A stretch of DNA of 35,616 nucleotides from Acidobacteriota bacterium. Lineage in GTDB: Bacteria > Acidobacteriota > Terriglobia > Bryobacterales > Bryobacteraceae. The stretch is from assembly GCA_016201205.1 (NCBI GenBank), contig JACQDF010000218.1, forward strand, positions 1 through 35,616, read 5' to 3'. Below are positions 24,726 through 32,972 of the stretch, in pieces. Position 1 is the first letter of the stretch. Every line of letters starts with the position of its first letter. Under the pieces are notes generated by a model that saw only the letters and a program-made list of their open reading frames with translations, was not told the DNA's origin and searched no databases. The position numbers were made by a program, and so were the translations under genes.

Positions 24726-26066
24726 TTAGCGAATCCAGACGGGGATCTCCCCTGGACTATAGGTAAGGCCGCCGGTCAGGCGGCTGCCGAAACGGTGGAA
24801 GCCCGAAGTGGTCACCTGTACTCGTCGCAGGTCGTAGCCCCCGGTAAAATAGACGTTCTCCCAGATGCGGTAGGAAAACAGGGTGCCGCCGGAACCCGTG
24901 CGGAATCTGTCGCCGTAGGAGCCGAATCCGGAGACGCTGTAGTAGCCGGCATTGCCCGAAAGGGACCAGCGCCGGCCGGAGTTGTAGCTGTAAATCGCAT
25001 GAACATCCTCCGTGCGGCTCACCAGCAGGACGCCATTGCCGGAATAGACGCCGCGCGAGTACCCGAAGCTCAGACTGGAGTGCCGGAACTTGCGAAGAAT
25101 CGATCCCTGAATCGACGGAACGTAGTTGATTCTGTTGAAAGCTTCACGGCCGGCGGTCCGGCCAAGCAGCTCCGCGACAACCGGATCGAGCGTGACCACC
25201 CGGATTCCGGCGCTATCCACTCGGCTCCCGCCGGCGGCTAACACAAGCTGCCAGTTCCGGCCGAACTGCCGGGAGAAATTCAGGGCGAGCATCTGTGCAT
25301 CGCCTTCAGCGAAGGCCCGCGAATAGTCCATATGAAAGTATTGGTAGACGACGCCGAGCGTTTGGCGCCGCGAAAGCCGGCGGGCAAAGTCCGCGAAAAC
25401 TCGATAGCCTTTGACGCCATTCAGGGCTTTGGATTGCCGCGCGACAACAAAGCCGTCTCCGCCGACGCTGAAGGAATTGCGAGCGCCCAATTGGAGAACG
25501 TACTGGCCGATCGTTTGAACGAAGTAGCTGCGGTTGTCAAAAATATCCCGAATGGGGATGCCTTGAAAGGCGGGGTCGATCGAGCCGTAGCCGAACACAC
25601 CGCCGACCGCCCTGGAGCTGGTCCCGCCCATGGTGCGCAAGACGAGGGTGGAGCGGCGCGTGAGCTGGCGAGCGAAGTCGAGACTGATCAAATGGTCGCT
25701 GCCATTCCAGTAGGTCTTCTGGTTGTAGTGGCGGTAGAGGCCCTGATAGTCGAGCCCAAGCCGGGTTCGCTTCCATTGGTGCGTGCCGTAGGCGCCGACG
25801 TTGGCTTCGATCCCGTACAGCGCTCCCGGATCCGTGATATTGCCGTTCTTGTCCAGGCCGACGCCGATGACGCCGTCGTCGTAGACAGCAGTCACACTCG
25901 CATAAGGCCGAATCTCGAGCGGGGCGCCGCCGCGGACGCCGGCCGTTTGCATGCCGCGGCTGGCGACGGCAGGACCTCCATAACCGGGGAAGTCGCCGGT
26001 TTGAGCCAGCAGAGGGTAGCCAGTCACAAGCACGGCCAGAAGAATGAAAATCAAGAAATCCCCCAA
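24726..26066 (-). CDS. predicted outer-membrane beta-barrel protein
   Basis: 446 residues with signal peptide IFILLAVLVTGYPLLAQ. From about residue 50 it alternates polar and aromatic residues in a pattern of at least 14 amphipathic strands, for example PYASVTAVYDDGVIGVGLD, HQWKRTRLGLDYQGLYRHY, HLISLDFARQLTRRSTLVLR, SSLSFGYSRGVYSG and RWSLSGNAGYYSVSGFGSY. It resembles outer-membrane porin or exopolysaccharide-type barrels but matches no family I can name. TTG 26066 is the first start. TTG 26054, with GGGGGA four bases upstream, has the better ribosome site and keeps the signal peptide. It heads a two-gene unit with the response regulator. Confidence 0.75.
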   Translation of the reverse strand: MGDFLIFILLAVLVTGYPLLAQTGDFPGYGGPAVASRGMQTAGVRGGAPLEIRPYASVTAVYDDGVIGVGLDKNGNITDPGALYGIEANVGAYGTHQWKRTRLGLDYQGLYRHYNQKTYWNGSDHLISLDFARQLTRRSTLVLRTMGGTSSRAVGGVFGYGSIDPAFQGIPIRDIFDNRSYFVQTIGQYVLQLGARNSFSVGGDGFVVARQSKALNGVKGYRVFADFARRLSRRQTLGVVYQYFHMDYSRAFAEGDAQMLALNFSRQFGRNWQLVLAAGGSRVDSAGIRVVTLDPVVAELLGRTAGREAFNRINYVPSIQGSILRKFRHSSLSFGYSRGVYSGNGVLLVSRTEDVHAIYSYNSGRRWSLSGNAGYYSVSGFGSYGDRFRTGSGGTLFSYRIWENVYFTGGYDLRRVQVTTSGFHRFGSRLTGGLTYSPGEIPVWIR

Positions 26067-26179
26067 ATGTTTTAAGCACGCACGCGGAGATGACGGCTTT
26101 TTCAGTCTGACGCGCCAATTCCGGCAAAGTCAAGTGCTCCACAGCCGCGCCCTCGATCTGCTAATGTTCTGATAAGGCC

Positions 26180-27484
26180 ATGACCAAAGACGAGATCCTG
26201 CTGGCGCAGAAGGAGTTCCTTTTCCCCGCCGTGCTCCACTATTACCGCGAGCCGCTGGTGGCGGCACGCGCCAAAGATCAATACGTCTGGGACGCGGGCG
26301 GGAAACAATACCTCGATTTCTTTGCCGGAATCCTCACGGTGAGCGTAGGGCATTCCAATGAATTCGTCACCCGCCGGATTCATGAGCAGGTGGACCGGCT
26401 GGTGCATCTGTCGACACTCTATGCCAACGAGCCGCAGGTAGCGCTTGCCGGCAAGATCGCTTCCATCACCCCGGAAAGGGCGCTGAGCAAGAGTTTCTTC
26501 ACCAACTCGGGCACGGAAGCCAACGAGATGGCGATCGTCGCCGCCCGTTGTTACACCGGATCGAGCGAGATCGTGGCGCTGCGCTATTCCTATCACGGAC
26601 GCAGCTCGCAGGCCATGGCAGCCACTGGCCAATGGACGTGGAGGCTGCCTGGCGCGTCCATGGCCGGCGTCGTTCACGCCCACAACGCCTACTGCTACCG
26701 CTGCCCGTTCGGGCTCAGCTATCCGGATTGCGACATCAAGTGCGCGCGGAATCTCGAAGAAACCATCCAGACGACCACCAGCGGCCGCGTGGCCGGCCTC
26801 ATCGCTGAGCCGATTCAAGGCGCCGGCGGCTTCATCACGCCGCCGAAGGAGTATTTCCGGATTGTGGCCGATATCGTCCGCCGCTACGGCGGAATCTTTA
26901 TCAGCGACGAAGTGCAAACGGGCTGGGGGCGGACCGGCCACAAGTGGTTCGGCATTGAACACTACGGTGTGGTTCCGGACGTGATCACCTCGGCCAAGGG
27001 CCTGGGCAACGGGATGCCGATCGGGCTCACTGTCGCGCGGCCGCAGATCGCCGATTCGGTCAAGGGCATCACGCTGTCCACCTTCGGCGGCAACCCGGTG
27101 TCCACCACCGCGGCCAAGGCCGTGCTCGATTTCATCGAAGAGAGGGATTTGCGCACGAACGCCGCGGTGACCGGTGCGTATCTGCGGGAGCGGCTGGAAG
27201 AGCTGGCCGAAAAGCACCCGCTGATCGGCGAAGTGCGCGGCATGGGCCTGATGCAAGGCATCGAACTGGTGCGCGACCCTAAGACAAAAGAGCCGGCGTC
27301 GGCGGAGACGAACATGATTCTCGAAGCCGCTCGAGAGCAGGGGCTGCTCATCGGCAAAGGCGGCCTGTTCGGCAATATGCTGCGGATCGCGCCGCCGCTG
27401 AATATCTCCAAGAGCGATGTCGACGAATTCACGCGAATGCTGGATGCGGCGTTTGTGCAGTGCGCGGCGCCGGTGGCTGTGTGA
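26180..27484 (+). CDS. class III PLP-dependent aminotransferase (AGXT2-like)
   Basis: 434 residues of fold-type I, subgroup III. Landmarks: YVWDAGGKQYLDFFAGI, FTNSGTEANEMAI (phosphate grip), YHGRSSQAMA, the cofactor aspartate D243 in IFISDEVQTGWGRTG, the PLP lysine K273 in ITSAKGLGNGMPIG, and STFGGNPVSTTAA. A cysteine-rich insert (CYRCPFGLSYPDCDIKCAR, 172-190) is typical of the alanine-glyoxylate/beta-alanine-type branch rather than acetylornithine or GABA enzymes. The exact amino donor is undetermined; it probably moves an omega- or alpha-amino group to a keto acid. ATG 26180 has AAGG four bases upstream. It is the first gene of a rightward run. Confidence 0.9.
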   Translation: MTKDEILLAQKEFLFPAVLHYYREPLVAARAKDQYVWDAGGKQYLDFFAGILTVSVGHSNEFVTRRIHEQVDRLVHLSTLYANEPQVALAGKIASITPERALSKSFFTNSGTEANEMAIVAARCYTGSSEIVALRYSYHGRSSQAMAATGQWTWRLPGASMAGVVHAHNAYCYRCPFGLSYPDCDIKCARNLEETIQTTTSGRVAGLIAEPIQGAGGFITPPKEYFRIVADIVRRYGGIFISDEVQTGWGRTGHKWFGIEHYGVVPDVITSAKGLGNGMPIGLTVARPQIADSVKGITLSTFGGNPVSTTAAKAVLDFIEERDLRTNAAVTGAYLRERLEELAEKHPLIGEVRGMGLMQGIELVRDPKTKEPASAETNMILEAAREQGLLIGKGGLFGNMLRIAPPLNISKSDVDEFTRMLDAAFVQCAAPVAV

Positions 27485-27517
27485 CGTAACTCCTGCAACT
27501 TTGCTGGGAGGTGCACG

Positions 27518-28588
27518 ATTCTCTCGCGCATCAAACCATCGCTCGTGGCCATCACCGGCGGCTTCCTGGGCGCCGGCAAGACCAGTCTGATCCTGGCCGC
27601 GGCGGCTCACTTGCGATCCGCCGGGCTGCGGGCGGGCATCATTACCAACGACCAGGGCGAAGAGCTCGTGGACACTCGCCTGGCGGGCGCCGCCGGTTTC
27701 GACACCGCCGAAATTACCGGCGGCTGCCTCTGTTGCCGCTTTTCGGATTTCTTCCGCTCGATCGAGCGGCTGACCGGGTCCGGCGAGCCGCCCGATATCA
27801 TCTTCGCCGAGCCGGTGGGCAGTTGCACCGATCTGGCAGCCACCGTCTTACGGCCCATCCGGAGATTGTACGGGGACCGCGTTCGCCTGGCTCCGCTGAC
27901 GGTGCTGGTGGATCCCGTCCGCGCGGAACAACTTCTTGCGCCAGGCGCCGATCCTCACCTTTCGTATCTGTTCCAAAGGCAGATCGCGGAAGCGGATCTG
28001 GTTTGCTTCACCAAGGCGGACCGCGATCAGCAGCTTCCCGCTCTGCCGGGAATCCACGCGCGCCGGCTGTCTGCCAGGACGGGCGAAGGAATCCCCGAGT
28101 GGCTTGACGATGTTCTCAATTTCCGCATGGCTCCTGGAGAGCGGAGACTCGAGATCGATTACCAGCGTTATGCGGAAGCCGAAGCCGCGCTTGGCTGGCT
28201 CAACTGGCAGGCCATCCTTCATCCGCCAAGGCCGCTGACACTGGCCGCCGTCACTGGACCGCTGCTCGAACATCTGGACGCCGAGCTGACTCGCGCCCGC
28301 GTCCAGATCGCGCATCTGAAGGTGTTGGCGCAGTCGGATGCCGGATATCTGCGAGCCGGTATCTGCGCCAACGGCGACGAGCCGGCCGTGGACGGGCCAT
28401 TGGATGCGCCGCCTTGCCGGCGTCACGAATTGGTCGTGAATCTCCGGGCGCGGGCGACGCCCGGACTCCTCGATGAGATCGTAGACCGGGCAAGGCAGGA
28501 TCTGCCAGGACGCCTGCGCATCCTGAAGCGCCAGGCATTTCGCCCGGCTGCGCCTCGCCCTGAGCACCGTTTTCCGGAGGTTGTATGA
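27518..28588 (+). CDS. CobW/COG0523-type GTPase, probable ATT start
   Basis: G3E-family P-loop GTPase. Walker A GGFLGAGKTS; the metal-binding GGCLCC motif; FAEPVGSCTD; guanine-specificity TKAD. A long C-terminal half includes the CobW-C-like stretch RRHELVVNLRARATPG. Such proteins deliver metals (zinc, cobalt) to target enzymes or sense metal status; the client is unknown, and a neighbouring enzyme could be one. The only standard start, GTG 27545, leaves just three residues before the P-loop and has no ribosome site. Nine codons upstream, ATT 27518 lies six bases after a perfect GGAGG and yields ILSRIKPSLVAITGG, matching the normal family N-terminal length. There is no other start between the previous stop and 27545. 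It overlaps the next gene by four bases. Confidence 0.85.
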   Translation: MLSRIKPSLVAITGGFLGAGKTSLILAAAAHLRSAGLRAGIITNDQGEELVDTRLAGAAGFDTAEITGGCLCCRFSDFFRSIERLTGSGEPPDIIFAEPVGSCTDLAATVLRPIRRLYGDRVRLAPLTVLVDPVRAEQLLAPGADPHLSYLFQRQIAEADLVCFTKADRDQQLPALPGIHARRLSARTGEGIPEWLDDVLNFRMAPGERRLEIDYQRYAEAEAALGWLNWQAILHPPRPLTLAAVTGPLLEHLDAELTRARVQIAHLKVLAQSDAGYLRAGICANGDEPAVDGPLDAPPCRRHELVVNLRARATPGLLDEIVDRARQDLPGRLRILKRQAFRPAAPRPEHRFPEVV

Positions 28589-31176
28589 GAATGAACCGGC
28601 GTGATCTGTTTCTGGGAGCAGCGGCTTCAACAGCCGCCGCCCAGAATCGCTCTTCCTCTTCAGCTCCTTTCCCTGTGGGCAGGCGCTTCACCGGCGAGGC
28701 GCTGCGGGAGATCGCGTTCCCGCTCGGCGGCATCGGCACGGGGACCGTATCTGTCGGCGGCTACGGGAATCTCCGTGATTGGGAAATCTTCAACCGCCCC
28801 AACAAGGGGGGCACGCTGCCGTTCACTTTCGTGGCAGCGCGGCTGGCCGGAGGCGGCTTGCGCCAGCCGCTGATCCGTGTGCTCGAGAGGCGGCCGCATC
28901 CTCCCTTCACCGGCTCTTCCGGCGTTGCCAGGGAAACGGGGGTGGGCTTGCCTCGGCTGCGCGAGGCGGTTTTCACCGGCTCTTATCCGTTCGCGGAAAT
29001 CCGATTTCAGGATCCGAAGATTCCCGTCGAGATTTCCCTCGAAGCATTCAACCCGATGATCCCGCTGGACACGGACAATTCCAGCCTCCCGGTGGCGGCG
29101 CTTACATACAGCTTGCGCTCGCTGGCGAGCTCACGGATCGAGGCGGCCCTGGCCTTCTCCCTCATGAATCCGATCGGCTACGATGGCGTCTCCAGACTCC
29201 AGAGCCGCCGGGCAGGCTTCTTCGGCCAGAATCTGAACGAATTCCGAAAGCAGGGAGACTTCTCCGGACTGCTGCTGAGCTCAACCAAGCACGCCAGCGA
29301 CTGGACCCAGTATGGCTCCCTCGCTCTGGCGACAAATGCTGCCGCCGTCTCGTACCGGCTCGAGTGGGAGCATGGCGAATGGTGGGACGAGTTCCAGAAA
29401 TGGTGGGATGAATTCCTCGGCCGGGGGCGCTTCCCCAGCCAGTCCTCGAAGCCTTCCGCGGAAGGAACCACGGAATACGCCACCCTGGCCGCTCATTTCG
29501 CTCTCGATCCGTCTGAAACAAAGAAGGTCACTTTTGTCTTGAGCTGGCTCTTCCCGAACACGCAGGTCCTGCCTCAAAGAGACCAGCCTGGAGCCGTTCT
29601 CAAGAATCACTACGGCACACGCTGGTCTTCGTCGTGGGAACCGGCTGTGTACACTCTTGGCCACCTGTCTTCGCTGCGAGAGCGCTCGGCCCGCTATCGC
29701 GACCTGCTGTACCTGTCCGGGCTGCCTCCGGCGGTGATCGATGCCGTCTCCAGCCAGGCGTCCATCGTGCGGACCAATACGGTGATGGTGATGGAAGGCA
29801 AGCGTGTCCTGGCCTATGAGGGATCGAATGATCACGCCGGCTGCTGCCCCATGAACTGCACTCATGTTTACAACTACGAGCAGGCCCTGGCGCACCTGTA
29901 TCCCGACCTCGAGCGCAACATGCGGGAGACGGATTTCCTGATCAACATGAGGCCCGACGGCAGCATGGGCTTCCGCACCGCGGTGCCGTTGAAAGAGGGC
30001 GGCAGACTTCCTTTCCCAGCCGCCGACGGCCAGATGGGCTGCGTCATGAAGGTATACCGCGAATGGCGTCTGGGCGGCGATGATCAGTGGCTCGGCAAGC
30101 TCTGGCCGCAAGTAAAGCGGGCGCTCGAATACGCCTGGGCGAAGTGGGACGCGGACCGTGACGGCGTGATGGAAGGCGAGCAGCACAATACGTACGACAT
30201 CGAGTTTTACGGCCCCAACACCATGATGGGAACCCTGTATCTGGGAGCGCTCGCAGCCGCCGCCCGGATGGGGCGTCATCTGGGCGACACCGCCGCCGCC
30301 GATTCCTACCAGAAGCTCTTCGAGGAGGGTTCCAAACGCCTGGACCAGCTTCTGTGGAACGGCGAGTATTACATCCAGCGAATTGACGAGCGGGCGGAGC
30401 GGGCTCGCAAGTATCAATACGGCGAAGGCTGCCTTTCCGATCAACTGCTCGGCCAGTGGTTCGCGGAGGTGGTGAATCTGGGCAAGCTGATGCCGCCCGG
30501 GCACCTTCGAGCGGCCTTGCGGTCGATTTTCCGCTACAACTTCCGCGACGGTTTCGGCGATTTCCCGAACACGCAGCGGCTGTACGCGATGAATGATGAG
30601 AAAGGCCTGCTGCTGTGCAGTTGGCCGCGAGGGAGCCGCCCGGCGCTGCCGTTTGTCTACTCCGATGAAGTGTGGACGGGCATCGAGTACCAGGTGGCGG
30701 CGCACCTCATCTACGAGGGGATGCTGAAAGAGGGGGTGGCGATCGTGGATGCCGTTCGCGACCGCTATGACGGTGTGCGGCGGAACCCGTGGAACGAGAT
30801 CGAGTGCGGGCATCACTACGCACGCGCAATGTCGAGCTGGTCGTTGCTGCTCGCCTGGTCCGGGTTCTCCTACTCGGCGCCGGACAAGGAACTCCGCTTC
30901 CAGCCGCGCCAGGGCGGCGACAACTTCCGCTGCCTGTACTCCGCGGGGACCGCCTGGGGAAATTATTCCCAGCGAAAGACTCCCAAGGCAGTCGAAGTCG
31001 AGCTGACGGTGGAGGGTGGAGCGCTCGATCTGGCCGTGCTGCGTTTTCCGTTCGCGGGGCAGAAGGCGAAAGTGTCGCTCGAAGCCGAAACGCAAATTGC
31101 GAATGGCGAATTGACGATCCGCCTGCGGCGTCCTCAACGCATTGAAGGCGGCAAGTTCTCGCTTACCGTGAGCTAA
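28585..31176 (+). CDS. GH116 family beta-glucosidase/glucosylceramidase-like, Tat-exported
   Basis: 863 residues. The N terminus MNRRDLFLGAAAS is a Tat signal. The N-terminal beta domain has FPLGGIGTGTVSVGGYGNLRDWEIFN, a GH116 hallmark. The catalytic (alpha/alpha)6 domain carries the nucleophile E412 in LAYEGSNDHAGC and the acid D538 in QHNTYDIEFYGPN. Their 126-residue spacing agrees with characterised members. FVYSDEVWTGIEYQVA and NPWNEIECGHHYARAMSSW also fit. Known activities of GH116 include beta-glucosidase, beta-xylosidase and glucosylceramidase, so the substrate is open. ATG 28585 overlaps the GTPase stop (ATGA) with GGAGG four bases before; ATG 28591 is an alternative. It acts in the periplasm. 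Confidence 0.92.
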   Translation: MRMNRRDLFLGAAASTAAAQNRSSSSAPFPVGRRFTGEALREIAFPLGGIGTGTVSVGGYGNLRDWEIFNRPNKGGTLPFTFVAARLAGGGLRQPLIRVLERRPHPPFTGSSGVARETGVGLPRLREAVFTGSYPFAEIRFQDPKIPVEISLEAFNPMIPLDTDNSSLPVAALTYSLRSLASSRIEAALAFSLMNPIGYDGVSRLQSRRAGFFGQNLNEFRKQGDFSGLLLSSTKHASDWTQYGSLALATNAAAVSYRLEWEHGEWWDEFQKWWDEFLGRGRFPSQSSKPSAEGTTEYATLAAHFALDPSETKKVTFVLSWLFPNTQVLPQRDQPGAVLKNHYGTRWSSSWEPAVYTLGHLSSLRERSARYRDLLYLSGLPPAVIDAVSSQASIVRTNTVMVMEGKRVLAYEGSNDHAGCCPMNCTHVYNYEQALAHLYPDLERNMRETDFLINMRPDGSMGFRTAVPLKEGGRLPFPAADGQMGCVMKVYREWRLGGDDQWLGKLWPQVKRALEYAWAKWDADRDGVMEGEQHNTYDIEFYGPNTMMGTLYLGALAAAARMGRHLGDTAAADSYQKLFEEGSKRLDQLLWNGEYYIQRIDERAERARKYQYGEGCLSDQLLGQWFAEVVNLGKLMPPGHLRAALRSIFRYNFRDGFGDFPNTQRLYAMNDEKGLLLCSWPRGSRPALPFVYSDEVWTGIEYQVAAHLIYEGMLKEGVAIVDAVRDRYDGVRRNPWNEIECGHHYARAMSSWSLLLAWSGFSYSAPDKELRFQPRQGGDNFRCLYSAGTAWGNYSQRKTPKAVEVELTVEGGALDLAVLRFPFAGQKAKVSLEAETQIANGELTIRLRRPQRIEGGKFSLTVS

Positions 31177-31183
31177 GAAAGTT

Positions 31184-32935
31184 ATGATCCTGTTTCTCTC
31201 CTCATTCCTCATCTTTGTTTCCGGCTTCGCACAGACGGAGGAGGATCCCCTGAAGACGCTTCGCAAGGAGCATCCGCGGCTGATCCTGCTCGATTCCGAT
31301 CTGGCGCGGATTCGGGATGCCATTCGATCCGAGCCGCTCGCCCGGACGGCGTACGAACGGCTGAAGGCTGACGCGGACAAACTCGAAACGGCTGAAACAG
31401 TGAAGTACGAAATCATCGGCCCGCGGCTGCTGACGCAGAGCCGGCGCTGCCTGGACCGGGTGTACACGCTGGCGCTGTTGTACCGTCTCGACGGTGAGCG
31501 GCGCTATTTCGACCGCACGCTGCGGGAGTTGCACGCCGCGGCGACCTTTCCGGATTGGAACCCTTCGCACTTCCTCGACACCGCGGAGATGACGCACGCG
31601 TTTGCCATCGCCTATGACTGGCTCTACTCCGCGCTTTCCGCCGAACAGCGTACGTGGATCCGGCGTGCGATTGTCGAGAAAGGCCTCGACCAGGCAATGC
31701 CACTCTACGAGCGACAGCGCGGCTGGGTGTTGGCTCGGCACAACTGGAACCAGGTGTGCAACGGCGGCATCGGCATCGGCGCGCTGGCTATCGCGGATGA
31801 CGAGCCGGACAAGGCGCGGGCGTCGCTCAGGTATGCGCTCAAATCGCTGCCTCTCGCACTGAGCTCGTATGCGCCGGACGGCGGCTGGAATGAAGGCCCA
31901 GGCTACTGGCACTATGCCACGCGGTACACCGTCTACTTTCTCGCCGCGCTGGAGACCGCACTGGGCAGCGACCTGGGTTTATCCGAGATGCCGGGTTTCC
32001 ATCGCGCGGGCCACTTCCGTGTCTATTTCAGCGGCCCGTCCGCAAAGACCTTCAACTACGCCGATGCCGGCGATGCGGTGGGTTCGGCGTCCGAGATGTT
32101 CTGGCTCGCGCGCCGATTTTCGCAGCCTGTCTATGCGCAACATCAACAGGACTGCCTGCGGGCATCGAAGCACGCCGAGGCGCTCGATCTGGTCTGGTTT
32201 CAGCCGCGGGGAACATCGGTGGAAAAGGCACATTGGCCTCTCGATGCGATGTTCGAAGGAGTCCAGACCGCGTTCCTGCGCAGCTCCTGGAATGATCCCG
32301 ATGGAATCTTCCTTGCGGTGAAAGGCGGAGACAATAAAGCCAACCACAGCCACCTGGATCTCGGCAGCTTCGTTCTGGATGCGTCCGGGACGCGTTGGGC
32401 GATGGATCTCGGTCCGGACGATTACAACCTGCCGCAGTACTTCGGCGCGAAGCGCTGGACCTACTACCGGCTGCGGACGGAGTCTCACAACACTGTGCTG
32501 ATCGATGGTGAAAACCAGGACTCGAAGGCAGCAGCTCGTGTGCTCGAGCAGCGGTTCGAGCCGCAACTTGCGCGGGTGCGCTTCGATCTGGCGGCGGCGT
32601 ATCCCGGCAAGGTGTCGCGGCTGGAGCGGGCGGTGTCGCTGGTGGATCGCCGCGAGGCGGTGATCGAGGATGTGGTGGAAGCCCGGCAGCCAGTGGAGGC
32701 GCTGTGGGGCATGATCACCGACGCCGAAGTAAGGCTGAATGGCGCCAAGGCGGAGCTGCGCAAAGGCAGCCGGACTCTCGGCGTCGAGATCCGGTCGCCG
32801 CGGGGCGCTGTGTTCGAAGTGGTCTCCGCCGCGCAGCCTCCTCCGCAACGCGACAACGAGGGCGCCCGGAAGCTGGTGGTGAGGCTGCCGGGCAAGGTGA
32901 CCAGCTCGAAGATCGTAGTGGCGATGCGGCGGTGA
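31184..32935 (+). CDS. heparinase II/III-like polysaccharide lyase
   Basis: 583 residues with signal peptide FLSSFLIFVSGFAQ. The alpha-helical toroid (about 25-330) contains LDTAEMTHAFAIAYDWLY, RHNWNQVCNGGIGIGALA and YAPDGGWNEGPGYWHYATRY, matching the substrate-cleft Asn/Trp/Tyr residues of these lyases. The beta-sandwich part has KANHSHLDLGSFVLDASG and YYRLRTESHNTVLIDGENQ, the heparinase II/III-like domain signature with its metal- and substrate-proximal histidines. Lyases of this fold cleave uronic-acid-containing glycans such as heparan- or alginate-like polymers. It starts seven bases after the GH116 gene, so the two enzymes are probably made together to break down one glycan. Confidence 0.9.
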   Translation: MILFLSSFLIFVSGFAQTEEDPLKTLRKEHPRLILLDSDLARIRDAIRSEPLARTAYERLKADADKLETAETVKYEIIGPRLLTQSRRCLDRVYTLALLYRLDGERRYFDRTLRELHAAATFPDWNPSHFLDTAEMTHAFAIAYDWLYSALSAEQRTWIRRAIVEKGLDQAMPLYERQRGWVLARHNWNQVCNGGIGIGALAIADDEPDKARASLRYALKSLPLALSSYAPDGGWNEGPGYWHYATRYTVYFLAALETALGSDLGLSEMPGFHRAGHFRVYFSGPSAKTFNYADAGDAVGSASEMFWLARRFSQPVYAQHQQDCLRASKHAEALDLVWFQPRGTSVEKAHWPLDAMFEGVQTAFLRSSWNDPDGIFLAVKGGDNKANHSHLDLGSFVLDASGTRWAMDLGPDDYNLPQYFGAKRWTYYRLRTESHNTVLIDGENQDSKAAARVLEQRFEPQLARVRFDLAAAYPGKVSRLERAVSLVDRREAVIEDVVEARQPVEALWGMITDAEVRLNGAKAELRKGSRTLGVEIRSPRGAVFEVVSAAQPPPQRDNEGARKLVVRLPGKVTSSKIVVAMRR

Positions 32936-32972
32936 CCTTTTGCGATCGCATAGAGAAAAGAGTCGCCACGCT

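Noticed and set aside
29281..31467. 728-codon antisense frame over GH116 and the lyase start
   Set aside because: Crosses two well-supported genes and shows only shadow composition.
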